64,000 nucleotides of DNA from Limnephilus marmoratus (taxonomy: Eukaryota > Arthropoda > Insecta > Trichoptera > Limnephilidae): the NCBI GenBank assembly GCA_917880885.1, contig OU862919.1, positions 11,984,001 through 12,048,000 of the forward strand. The letters run 5' to 3'. The notes beneath the pieces were generated by a model that saw only the letters and a list, made by a program, of their open reading frames with translations, had not been told where the DNA came from and made no database searches. The position numbers were made by a program, and so were the translations under genes. The first letter of the stretch is position 1; every line of letters starts with the position of its first letter. Positions 33,051 through 47,157 of this stretch are shown piece by piece.

Positions 33051-36000
33051 TCCAATATATAGTCCAATATCTAGTCCAATATACAGTCCGATAACTAGTC
33101 CAATATTAAGTCCAATATATAGTATTAAATCTAGTACAATATCTAGTCCAATGTAAAGCCCAATATATGGTCAAATATATAGTCCAATATATAGTCCAAT
33201 AAATAGTCCAATATCTAGTCCAATATCTAGTACAATATATGATCCAATATATAGTCCAAGGTATAGCCCAATATGTAGTCCAATATATAGTCCTTATATA
33301 GTCAAATATCAAGACCAATATCTAGTCCAATGTCTAGTCCAATATATAGTCCAATATTTAGTCCAATATACAGTCCATTATCTAGTCCAATATATAGTCC
33401 AATATCTAGTCCAATATACAGTCCAATATCTAGTCCAATATGTAGTTTAATATCTAGTCCAATATATAGTCCAATATCTAGTCCAATATACAGTCCAATA
33501 TATAGTATTAAATCTAGTCCAAAATATGGTCCAATATCTATTCCAATGTATAGTCCAATAAATATTCCAATATATGGTCTTATATATTGTCCAATATATA
33601 GTCCAATATACAGTCCAATATAGTCCAATATATAGTCCAATATCTAGTCGTTTATCAAGTCCAATATATAGTCCAACATCTAGTCCAATAATCCAATAGT
33701 CCAATAGTCCAATAAATAGTCCAATATATAGTCCAATATATGATCCAATATATAGTCCAATATCTAGTCCGATGTCTAGTCCAATATATTGTCCAATGTA
33801 TAGTCCAATATATAGTCCAATATCTAGTACAATATATAGTCCAACATCTAGTCCAATATATAGTCCAATATATAGTCAAATATCAAGTCCAATATATAGT
33901 CCAATATATAGTACAATATACAGTCCAATATATAGTCCAAAATTTAGTCCAATATATAGTCCAATATCTAGACCAATATATAGTCCAATATCTAGTCCAA
34001 TATACAGTCCAAAATCTAGTCCAATATATAGTCCAATATCTAGTCCAATATACAGTCCAATAACTAGTCCAATATATGATCCAATATATAGTCCAATGTA
34101 TAGTCTAATATATAGTCCAATATATAGTCCAATATATAGTCAAATATCAAGTCCATTATATAGTCCAATATCTAGTCCAATATCTAGTCCAATATATAGT
34201 CCAATATATAGTATTAAATCTAGTCCAATATATAGTCCAATATATAGTCCAATATATAGTATTAAATCTAGTCCAATATCTAGTCAATGTATAGTCCAAT
34301 ATATAGTCCAAAATATAGTCCAATATATAGTCCAATATATAGTCCAATATATAGTACGATATATAGTCCAATATTTAGTCCAATATCTAGTCCAATATAT
34401 AGTCCAATATATAGTCAAAGGTATAGTCCGATATATAGTCCAATATACAGTCCTTAAATAATCAAATATCATGTCCAATATCTAGTCCAATGTCTAGTCC
34501 AATATATAGTCCAATATCTAGCCCAATATCTAGTCCAATATCTAGTCCAATATATAGACCAATATATAGTCCAATCAAGTCCAATATATAGTACTATATA
34601 CAGTCCAAAATCTAGTCCAATATATAGTCCAATATCTATTCCAATATACAGTACAATATCTAGTCCAATATATAGTCCAATATCTAGTCCAATATATAGT
34701 ACAATAACTAGTCCAATGTATAGTCCAATATATAGTCGGAAGGACGGCGGACGGACGTATGTTCGAACGGATGGATGGATGGATATTTTTTTCGTAACAT
34801 TAGTTTGCAGAGGGATATTTTGCGATACAATTAATGTTATTATGAATCATTTATTTTTTCCTTTTCAGCTGACCTTCCAAGAGACAGCTTCAACTCGCCT
34901 CGTCTCATGACATTACATGTCATCTCGTATTTCTCCGTGAGAATTATACGGTCAATTCCAATATTTAGTCCAATATATAGTCCAATATATAGTATAATAT
35001 AAAGTCCAACATATAGTTTAATATATAGTCCAATATCTAGTCCAATATATGATCCAATATATAGTTAAATGTATAGTCCAACATATAGTTTAATATATAG
35101 TTAAATATATAGTCAAATATCAAGTCCAATATACAGTCCAATAGATAGTCCAATATCTAGTCCAATATATAGTCAAATATATAGTATGAAATATAGTCCA
35201 ATATATGGTCCAATATCTAGTCCAATGTATGGTCCAATATATATTCCAATATATAGTCTTATATATAGTCAAATATATAGTCGAATATATAGTCCAATAT
35301 ATAGTCCAATATAGAGTCCAATATCTAGTCCAATGTCTAGTCCAATATATAGTCCAATATAGTCCAATATATAGTCCAATATCTAGTCCAATATCTAGTC
35401 CAATATATGATCCGATATATAGTCAAATATATGGTCTTATATATAGTCTAAAATATAGTCGAATATCAAGTCCAATATATAGTCCAATATATAGTCAAAT
35501 ATCAAGTCAAATATATAGACCAATGTATAGTCCAATATATAGTAAAATATATAATAATTAATCTAGTCCAATATCTAGTCCAATGTGTAGTCCAATATAT
35601 AGTCCAATATACAGTCCAATATAGTCCAATATATAGTCCAATATCTTGTCGTTTATCAAGTCCAATATATAGTCCAACATCTAGTCCAATATATAGTCCA
35701 ATATGTAGTCCAATATACAGTCCAATATCTAGTCCAATATATAGTCCAATATATAGTCCAATATATGATCCAATATATAGTCCAATATCTAGTCCAATGT
35801 CTAGTCCAATATATTGGCCAATGTAAAGTCCAATATATAGTCCAATATCTAGTCCAATATACAGTCCAATATCTAGTCTAATATATGATCCAATACATAG
35901 TCCAATGTATAGTCCAATATATAGTCCAATATATTGTTTAATATATAGTCAAATATCAAGTCCAATATAAAGGTCCAATATATAGTCCAATATATAGTCC

Positions 36001-37390
36001 AGTATATAGTCCAATATATGATCCATTATATAGTCCAATGTATATTTCTATATATAGTCCTATATATAGTCCAACATATAGTCAAATATCTAGTCCAATA
36101 TCTAGTTCAATGTCTAGTCCAATATTTTGTACAATATATAGTCCAATATATAGTCCAATAGCTAGTCCAATATCTAGTTCAATATCTAGTCCAATATATA
36201 GTCCAATATCTTGTCCAATATACAGTCCAATATCTAGTCCAATATATGATCCAATATATAGTCCAATGTATAGTGCAATATATAGTCCAATATATAGTCC
36301 AATATATGATCCATTATATAGTCGTATAGTCCTATATATAGTCCTATATATAGTCCTATATATAGTCCAACATATAGTCAAATATCTAGTCCAATATCTA
36401 GTTCAATGTCTAGTCCAATATTTTGTACCATATATAGTCCAATATATAGTCCAATATCTCGTTCAATATCTAGTCCAATATATAGTCCAATATCTTGTCC
36501 AATATATAGTCCAATATATAGTCCAATATATAGTCCAATATATAGTTTAATATAAAGTCCAATATATAGTCCAATATATAGTCGAATATATAGTCCAATA
36601 TATAGTCCAAAATATAGTCCAATATCTAGTCCAATATATGATCCAATATATAGTCCAATGTATAGTGCAATATATAGTCCAATATATAGTTTAATATATA
36701 GTCAAATATCAAGTCCAATATATAGTCCAATATATAGTCCAATATATGATCCATTATATAGTCCAATGTATAGTCCTATATATAGTCCTATATATAGTCC
36801 AACATAAATATCTAGTCCAATATCTAGTTCAATGTCTAGTCCAATATTTTGTACCATATATAGTCCAATATATAGTCCAATATCTGTTCAATATCTAGTC
36901 CAATATATAGTCGAATATCTTGTCCAATATATAGTCCAATATATAGTCCAATATATAGTCCAATATATAGTTTAATATAAAGTCCAATATATAGTCAAAT
37001 ATATAGTCCAATATATAGTCCAATATATAGTCCAAAATATAGTCCAATATCTAGTCCAATATTTAGTCCAATATATAGTCCAATGTAAAGTCCAATATAT
37101 AGTCCAATATATGGTCTTATATATTGTCCAATATATAGTCCAATATACAGTCCAATATAGTCCAATATATAGTCCAATATCTTGTCGTTTATCAAGTCCA
37201 ATATATAGTCCAACATCAAGTCCAATATATAGTCCAATATGTAGTCCAATATCTAGTCCAATATCTAGTCCAATATATAGTCCAATATATAGTCCAATAT
37301 ATGATCCAATATATAGTCCAGTATCTAGTCCAATGTCTAGTCCAATATATTGGCCAATGTATAGTCCAATATATAGTCCAATATCTAGTC
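33051..37390 (+). repeat. 4.3-kb higher-order duplication, copy 1
   Basis: The same variant order, including one cassette (34737-34957), recurs at 42428-46767 with a constant offset of 9,377 bp and few differences seen. A constant offset over 4.3 kb of a 12-bp repeat means no net gain or loss of monomers since duplication, so the event is recent (or the assembly repeats a segment). Confidence 0.8.
34737..34957 (+). other. Non-satellite cassette, copy 1
   Basis: About 220 bp of ordinary-complexity sequence lies between monomers. It opens with a GGAC/GGAT microsatellite remnant, then 'cgtaacattagtttgcagag', 'ttttgcgatacaattaatg', a pyrimidine run ending 'ttttcag', 'ctgaccttccaagagacagc', and 'gtgagaattatacggtcaat'. 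The pyrimidine-AG stretch looks like a splice acceptor, but no donor or coding homology is evident. It differs from the other copies by 'agaga' for 'aggga'. Confidence 0.8.
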
Positions 37391-40300
37391 CTATTTCTAG
37401 TCGAATATCTAGTCCAATATATAGTCCTATATCTAGTCCAATATATGATCCAATACATAGTCCAATGTATAGTCCAATATATAGTCCAATATATTGTTTA
37501 ATATATAGTCAAATATCAAGTCCAATATATAGTCCAATATATAGACCAATATATAGTCCAATATATGATCCATTATATAGTCCAATGTATATTTCTATAT
37601 ATAGTCCTATATATAGTCCAACATATAGTCAAATATCTAGTCCAATATCTAGTTCAATGTCTAGTCCAATATTTTTTTCAATATATAGTCCAATATATAG
37701 TCCAATAGCTAGTCCAATATCTAGTTCAATATCTAGTCCAATATATAGTCCAATATCTTGTCCAATATACAGTCCAATATCTAGTCCAATATATGATCCA
37801 ATATATAGTCCAATGTATAGTGCAATATATAGTCCAATATATAGTCCAATATATGATCCATTATATAGTCGTATAGTCCTATATATAGTCCTATATATAG
37901 TCCTATATATAGTCCAACATATAGTCAAATATCTAGTCCAATATCTAGTTCAATGTCTAGTCCAATATTTTGTACCATATATAGTCCAATATATAGTCCA
38001 ATATCTCGTTCAATATCTAGTCCAATATATAGTCCAATATCTTGTCCAATATATAGTCCAATATATAGTCCAATATATAGTCCAATATATAGTTTAATAT
38101 AAAGTCCAATATATAGTTCAATATATAGTCGAATATATAGTCCAATATATAGTCCAAAATATAGTCCAATATCTAGTCCAATATATGATCCAATATATAG
38201 TCCAATGTATAGTCCAATATAAAGTCCAATATATAGTTTAATATATAGTCAAATATCAAGTCCAATATATAGTCCAATATATAGTCCAATATATGATCCA
38301 TTATATAGTCCAATGTATAGTCCTATATATAGTCCTATATATAGTCCAACATAAATATCTAGTCCAATATCTAGTTCAATGTCTAGTCCAATATTTTGTA
38401 CCATATATAGTCCAATATATAGTCCAATATCTGTTCAATATCTAGTCCAATATATAGTCCAATATCTTGTCCAATATATAGTCCAATATATAGTCCAATA
38501 TATAGTCCAATATATAGTTTAATATAAAGTCCAATATATAGTCAAATATATAGTCTAATATATAGTCCAACATATAGTCCAAAATATAGTCCAATATCTA
38601 GTCCAATATTTAGTCCAATATATAGTCCAATGTAAAGTCCAATATATAGTCCAATATATGGTCTTATATATTGTCCAATATATAGTCCAATATACAGTCC
38701 AATATAGTCCAATATATAGTCCAATATCTTGTCGTTTATCAAGTCCAATATATAGTCCAACATCAAGTCCAATATATAGTCCAATATGTAGTCCAATATA
38801 CAGTCCAATATCTAGTCCAATATATAGTCCAATATATAGTCCAATATATGATCCAATATATAGTCCAGTATCTAGTCCAATGTCTAGTCCAATATATTGG
38901 CCAATGTATAGTCCAATATATAGTCCAATATCTAGTCCAATTTCTAGTCGAATATCTAGTCCAATATATAGTCCAATATCTAGTCCAATATACAGTCCAA
39001 TATCTAGTCCAATATATGATCCAATATATAGTCCAATGTATAGTCCAATATATAGTCCAATATATTGTTTAATATAAAGTCAAATATCAAGTCCAATATA
39101 TAGTCCAATATATAGTCCAATATATAGTCCAAAATATAGTCCAATAGCTAGTCCAATATCTAGTTCAATATCTAGTCCAATATATAGTCCAATATCTTGT
39201 CCAATATACAGTCCAATATCTAGTCCAATATATGATCCAATATATAGTCCAATGTATAGTGCAATATATAGTCCAATATATAGTCCAATATATGATCCAT
39301 TATATAGTCGTATAGTCCTATATATAGTCCTATATATAGTCCTATATATAGTCCAACATATAGTCAAATATCTAGTCCAATATCTAGTTCAATGTCTAGT
39401 CCAATATTTTGTACCATATATAGTCCAATATATAGTCCAATATCTCGTTCAATATCTAGTCCAATATATAGTCCAATATCTTGTCCAATATATAGTCCAA
39501 TATATAGTCCAATATATAGTCCAATATATAGTTTAATATAAAGTCCAATATATAGTTCAATATATAGTCGAATATATAGTCCAATATATAGTCCAAAATA
39601 TAGTCCAATATCTAGTCCAATATATGATCCAATATATAGTCCAATGTATAGTCCAATATAAAGTCCAATATATAGTTTAATATATAGTCAAATATCAAGT
39701 CCAATATATAGTCCAATATATAGTCCAATATATGATCCATTATATAGTCCAATGTATAGTCCTATATATAGTCCTATATATAGTCCAACATAAATATCTA
39801 GTCCAATATCTAGTTCAATGTCTAGTCCAATATTTTGTACCATATATAGTCCAATATATAGTCCAATATCTGTTCAATATCTAGTCCAATATATAGTCCA
39901 ATATCTTGTCCAATATATAGTCCAATATATAGTCCAATATATAGTCCAATATATAGTTTAATATAAAGTCCAATATATAGTCAAATATATAGTCTAATAT
40001 ATAGTCCAACATATAGTCCAAAATATAGTCCAATATCTAGTCCAATATTTAGTCCAATATATAGTCCAATGTAAAGTCCAATATATAGTCCAATATATGG
40101 TCTTATATATTGTCCAATATATAGTCCAATATACAGTCCAATATAGTCCAATATATAGTCCAATATCTTGTCGTTTATCAAGTCCAATATATAGTCCAAC
40201 ATCAAGTCCAATATATAGTCCAATATGTAGTCCAATATACAGTCCAATATCTAGTCCAATATATAGTCCAATATATAGTCCAATATATGATCCAATATAT

Positions 40301-41000
40301 AGTCCAGTATCTAGTCCAATGTCTAGTCCAATATATTGGCCAATGTATAGTCCAATATATAGTCCAATATCTAGTCCTATTTCTAGTCGAATATCTAGTC
40401 CAATATATAGTCCAATATCTAGTCCAATATACAGTCCAATATCTAGTCCAATATATGATCCAATATATAGTCCAATGTATAGTCCAATATATAGTCCAAT
40501 ATATTGTTTAATATAAAGTCAAATATCAAGTCCAATATATAGTCCAATATATAGTCCAATATATAGTCCAAAATATAGTCCAATATATGATCCATTATAA
40601 AGTCCAATGTATATTTCTATATATAGTCCTATATATAGTCCAACATATAGTCAAATATCTAGTCCAATATCTAGTTCAATGTCTAGTCCAATATTTTGTA
40701 CAATATATAGTCCAATATATTTTCCAATAGCTAGTCCAATATCTAGTTCAATATCTAGTCCAATATATAGTCCAATATCTTGTCCAATATATAGTCCAAC
40801 ATCTAGTCCAATATATATAGTTCAATATGTAGTCCAATATACAGTCCAATATCTAGTCCAATATATAGTCCAATGTGTAGTCAAATATCAAGTCCAATAT
40901 ATAGTCCAATATATAGTCCAATATATAGTTCAATATATAGTCCAATATAAAGTTCAATATATAGTCCAAAATATAGTCCAATATATAGTCCAATATATAG
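36995..41000 (+). repeat. Tandem higher-order units of 1.44-1.55 kb
   Basis: A marker block (minus-strand frames at 36995, 38542 and 39981; plus-strand frames at 37111, 38658 and 40097) recurs at spacings of 1,547 and 1,439 bp. The 108-bp difference is nine monomers. The same unit recurs at 50517 and 52065 (spacing 1,548), then enters the N gap. Confidence 0.75.
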
Positions 41001-42183
41001 TTAAATGCATAGTGCAATATATAGTTTAATATATAGTTTAATATATAGTCAAATATCAAGTCCAATATACAGTCCAATAGATAGTCCAATATCTAGTCCA
41101 ATATATAGTCCAATATATAGTATGAAATATAGTCCAATATATAGTCCAATATCTAGTCCAATGTATGGTCTAATATATAGTCCAATATGTAGTCTTATAT
41201 ATAGTCAAATATATTGTCGAATATATAGTCCAATATATAGTCCAATATATAGTCCAATATCTAGTCCAATGTCTAGTCCAATATATAGTCCAATATAGTC
41301 CAATATATAGTCCAATATCTAGTCCAATATTTAGTCCAATATCTAGTCCAATATATGATCCAATATATAGTCAATTATATGGTCTTATATATAGTCCAAT
41401 ATAAAGTAGAATATCAAGTCCAATATATAGTCCAATATATAGTGAAATATCAAGTCCAATATATAGTCCAATATGTAGTACAATATACAGTCCAATATAC
41501 AGTCCAATATCTAGTCCAATATATAGTTTAATATGTAGTCCAATATATAGTCCATAATATAGTCAATTATACAGTCCAATATATAGTACAATATATGAAC
41601 CAATATATAGATCAATGTATAGTCCAATATCTAGTCCAATATATAGTCCAATATATAGTATTAAATCTAGTCCAATATATAGTCCAATATATAGTCCAAT
41701 ATATAGTATTAAATCTAGTCCAATATCTAGTCAATGTATAGTCCAATATATAGTCCAAAATATAGTCCAATATATAGTCCAATATATAGTCCAATATATA
41801 GTACGATATATAGTCCAATATTTAGACCAATATCTAGTCAAATATATAGTCCAATATATAGTCAAAGGTATAGTCCGATATATAGTCCAATATACAGTCC
41901 TTAAATAATCAAATATCATGTCCAATATCTAGTCCAATGTCTAGTCCAATATATAGTCCAATATCTAGCCCAATATCTAGTCCAATATCTAGTCCAATAT
42001 ATAGACCAAAATATAGTCCAATCAAGTCCAATATATAGTACTATATACAGTCCAAAATCTAGTCCAATATATAGTCCAATATCTATTCCAATATACAGTC
42101 CAATATCTAGTCCAATATATAGTCCAATATCATGTCCAATATATAGTACAATAACTAGTCCAATGTATAGTCCAATATATAGT

Positions 42184-42404
42184 CGGACGGACGGCGGACG
42201 GACGTATGTTCGAACGGATGGATGGATGGATATTTTTTTCGTAACATTAGTTTGCAGAGGGATATTTTGCGATACAATTAATGTTATTATGAATCATTTA
42301 TTTTTTCCTTTTCAGCTGACCTTCCAAGGGACAGCTTCAACTCGCCTCGTCTCATGACATTACATGTCATCTCGTATTTCTCCGTGAGAATTATACGGTC
42401 AATT
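42184..42404 (+). other. Non-satellite cassette, copy 2
   Basis: Same cassette, starting 'cggacggacggcgg' rather than 'cggaaggacggcgg'. It is followed by a different satellite order than copies 1, 3 and 4 (the order at 33051), so cassettes mark junctions between array blocks. Confidence 0.8.
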
Positions 42405-42427
42405 CCAATATTTAGTCCAATATATAG

Positions 42428-45400
42428 TCCAATATATAGTCCAATATCTAGTCCAATATACAGTCCGATAACTAGTCCAATATTAAGTCCAATATATAGT
42501 ATTAAATCTAGTACAATATCTAGTCCAATGTAAAGCCCAATATATGGTCAAATATATAGTCCAATATATAGTCCAATAAATAGTCCAATATCTAGTCCAA
42601 TATCTAGTACAATATATGATCCAATATATAGTCCAAGGTATAGCCCAATATGTAGTCCAATATATAGTCCTTATATAGTCAAATATCAAGACCAATATCT
42701 AGTCCAATGTCTAGTCCAATATATAGTCCAATATTTAGTCCAATATACAGTCCATTATCTAGTCCAATATATAGTCCAATATCTAGTCCAATATACAGTC
42801 CAATATCTAGTCCAATATGTAGTTTAATATCTAGTCCAATATATAGTCCAATATCTAGTCCAATATACAGTCCAATATATAGTATTAAATCTAGTCCAAA
42901 ATATGGTCCAATATCTATTCCAATGTATAGTCCAATAAATATTCCAATATATGGTCTTATATATTGTCCAATATATAGTCCAATATACAGTCCAATATAG
43001 TCCAATATATAGTCCAATATCTAGTCGTTTATCAAGTCCAATATATAGTCCAACATCTAGTCCAATAATCCAATAGTCCAATAGTCCAATAAATAGTCCA
43101 ATATATAGTCCAATATATGATCCAATATATAGTCCAATATCTAGTCCAATGTCTAGTCCAATATATTGTCCAATGTATAGTCCAATATATAGTCCAATAT
43201 CTAGTACAATATATAGTCCAACATCTAGTCCAATATATAGTCCAATATATAGTCAAATATCAAGTCCAATATATAGTCCAATATATAGTACAATATACAG
43301 TCCAATATATAGTCCAAAATTTAGTCCAATATATAGTCCAATATCTAGACCAATATATAGTCCAATATCTAGTCCAATATACAGTCCAAAATCTAGTCCA
43401 ATATATAGTCCAATATCTAGTCCAATATACAGTCCAATAACTAGTCCAATATATGATCCAATATATAGTCCAATGTATAGTCTAATATATAGTCCAATAT
43501 ATAGTCCAATATATAGTCAAATATCAAGTCCATTATATAGTCCAATATCTAGTCCAATATCTAGTCCAATATATAGTCCAATATATAGTATTAAATCTAG
43601 TCCAATATATAGTCCAATATATAGTCCAATATATAGTATTAAATCTAGTCCAATATCTAGTCAATGTATAGTCCAATATATAGTCCAAAATATAGTCCAA
43701 TATATAGTCCAATATATAGTCCAATATATAGTACGATATATAGTCCAATATTTAGTCCAATATCTAGTCCAATATATAGTCCAATATATAGTCAAAGGTA
43801 TAGTCCGATATATAGTCCAATATACAGTCCTTAAATAATCAAATATCATGTCCAATATCTAGTCCAATGTCTAGTCCAATATATAGTCCAATATCTAGCC
43901 CAATATCTAGTCCAATATCTAGTCCAATATATAGACCAATATATAGTCCAATCAAGTCCAATATATAGTACTATATACAGTCCAAAATCTAGTCCAATAT
44001 ATAGTCCAATATCTATTCCAATATACAGTCCAATATCTAGTCCAATATATAGTCCAATATCTAGTCCAATATATAGTACAATAACTAGTCCAATGTATAG
44101 TCCAATATATAGTCGGAAGGACGGCGGACGGACGTATGTTCGAACGGATGGATGGATGGATATTTTTTTCGTAACATTAGTTTGCAGAGGGATATTTTGC
44201 GATACAATTAATGTTATTATGAATCATTTATTTTTTCCTTTTCAGCTGACCTTCCAAGGGACAGCTTCAACTCGCCTCGTCTCATGACATTACATGTCAT
44301 CTCGTATTTCTCCGTGAGAATTATACGGTCAATTCCAATATTTAGTCCAATATATAGTCCAATATATAGTATAATATAAAGTCCAACATATAGTTTAATA
44401 TATAGTCCAATATCTAGTCCAATATATGATCCAATATATAGTTAAATGTATAGTCCAACATATAGTTTAATATATAGTTAAATATATAGTCAAATATCAA
44501 GTCCAATATACAGTCCAATAGATAGTCCAATATCTAGTCCAATATATAGTCAAATATATAGTATGAAATATAGTCCAATATATGGTCCAATATCTAGTCC
44601 AATGTATGGTCCAATATATATTCCAATATATAGTCTTATATATAGTCAAATATATAGTCGAATATATAGTCCAATATATAGTCCAATATAGAGTCCAATA
44701 TCTAGTCCAATGTCTAGTCCAATATATAGTCCAATATAGTCCAATATATAGTCCAATATCTAGTCCAATATCTAGTCCAATATATGATCCGATATAAAGT
44801 CAAATATATGGTCTTATATATAGTCTAAAATATAGTCGAATATCAAGTCCAATATATAGTCCAATATATAGTCAAATATCAAGTCAAATATATAGACCAA
44901 TGTATAGTCCAATATATAGTAAAATATATAATAATAAATCTAGTCCAATATCTAGTCCAATGTGTAGTCCAATATATAGTCCAATATACAGTCCAATATA
45001 GTCCAATATATAGTCCAATATCTTGTCGTTTATCAAGTCCAATATATAGTCCAACATCTAGTCCAATATATAGTCCAATATGTAGTCCAATATACAGTCC
45101 AATATCTAGTCCAATATATAGTCCAATATATAGTCCAATATATGATCCAATATATAGTCCAATATCTAGTCCAATGTCTAGTCCAATATATTGGCCAATG
45201 TAAAGTCCAATATATAGTCCAATATCTAGTCCAATATACAGTCCAATATCTAGTCTAATATATGATCCAATACATAGTCCAATGTATAGTCCAATATATA
45301 GTCCAATATATTGTTTAATATATAGTCAAATATCAAGTCCAATATAAAGGTCCAATATATAGTCCAATATATAGTCCAGTATATAGTCCAATATATGATC

Positions 45401-46767
45401 CATTATATAGTCCAATGTATATTTCTATATATAGTCCTATATATAGTCCAACATATAGTCAAATATCTAGTCCAATATCTAGTTCAATGTCTAGTCCAAT
45501 ATTTTGTACAATATATAGTCCAATATATAGTCCAATAGCTAGTCCAATATCTAGTTCAATATCTAGTCCAATATATAGTCCAATATCTTGTCCAATATAC
45601 AGTCCAATATCTAGTCCAATATATGATCCAATATATAGTCCAATGTATAGTGCAATATATAGTCCAATATATAGTCCAATATATGATCCATTATATAGTC
45701 GTATAGTCCTATATATAGTCCTATATATAGTCCTATATATAGTCCAACATATAGTCAAATATCTAGTCCAATATCTAGTTCAATGTCTAGTCCAATATTT
45801 TGTACCATATATAGTCCAATATATAGTCCAATATCTCGTTCAATATCTAGTCCAATATATAGTCCAATATCTTGTCCAATATATAGTCCAATATATAGTC
45901 CAATATATAGTCCAATATATAGTTTAATATAAAGTCCAATATATAGTCCAATATATAGTCGAATATATAGTCCAATATATAGTCCAAAATATAGTCCAAT
46001 ATCTAGTCCAATATATGATCCAATATATAGTCCAATGTATAGTGCAATATATAGTCCAATATATAGTTTAATATATAGTCAAATATCAAGTCCAATATAT
46101 AGTCCAATATATAGTCCAATATATGATCCATTATATAGTCCAATGTATAGTCCTATATATAGTCCTATATATAGTCCAACATAAATATCTAGTCCAATAT
46201 CTAGTTCAATGTCTAGTCCAATATTTTGTACCATATATAGTCCAATATATAGTCCAATATCTGTTCAATATCTAGTCCAATATATAGTCGAATATCTTGT
46301 CCAATATATAGTCCAATATATAGTCCAATATATAGTCCAATATATAGTTTAATATAAAGTCCAATATATAGTCAAATATATAGTCCAATATATAGTCCAA
46401 TATATAGTCCAAAATATAGTCCAATATCTAGTCCAATATTTAGTCCAATATATAGTCCAATGTAAAGTCCAATATATAGTCCAATATATGGTCTTATATA
46501 TTGTCCAATATATAGTCCAATATACAGTCCAATATAGTCCAATATATAGTCCAATATCTTGTCGTTTATCAAGTCCAATATATAGTCCAACATCAAGTCC
46601 AATATATAGTCCAATATGTAGTTCAATATACAGTCCAATATCTAGTCCAATATATAGTCCAATATATAGTCCAATATATGATCCAATATATAGTCCAGTA
46701 TCTAGTCCAATGTCTAGTCCAATATATTGGCCAATGTATAGTCCAATATATAGTCCAATATCTAGTA
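42428..46767 (+). repeat. 4.3-kb higher-order duplication, copy 2
   Basis: Partner of 33051-37390. It ends abruptly at 46767, where the order jumps to that of 44372 onward. The stretch before it (41612-42404) instead matches 34165-34957 at offset 7,447. Confidence 0.8.
44114..44334 (+). other. Non-satellite cassette, copy 3
   Basis: Same cassette with near-identical sequence. The flanking satellite order on both sides matches copies 1 and 4. Confidence 0.8.
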
Positions 46768-47157
46768 TAATATAAAGTCCAACATATAGTTTAATATATA
46801 GTCCAATATCTAGTCCAATATATGATCCAATATATAGTTAAATGTATAGTCCAACATATAGTTTAATATATAGTTAAATATATAGTCAAATATCAAGTCC
46901 AATATACAGTCCAATAGATAGTCCAATATCTAGTCCAATATATAGTCAAATATATAGTATGAAATATAGTCCAATATATGGTCCAATATCTAGTCCAATG
47001 TATGGTCCAATATATATTCCAATATATAGTCTTATATATAGTCAAATATATAGTCGAATATATAGTCCAATATATAGTCCAATATAGAGTCCAATATCTA
47101 GTCCAATGTCTAGTCCAATATATAGTCCAATATAGTCCAATATATAGTCCAATATCT

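Noticed and set aside
37111..38097. Long open frame of 328 residues with SPIY/VQYI repeats (and dozens like it, both strands)
   Set aside because: A 12-bp monomer is four codons, so frames that avoid the TAG in the monomer stay open. There is no non-repetitive domain, and the protein changes repeat type wherever the monomer phase slips. It is an artefact of the satellite.
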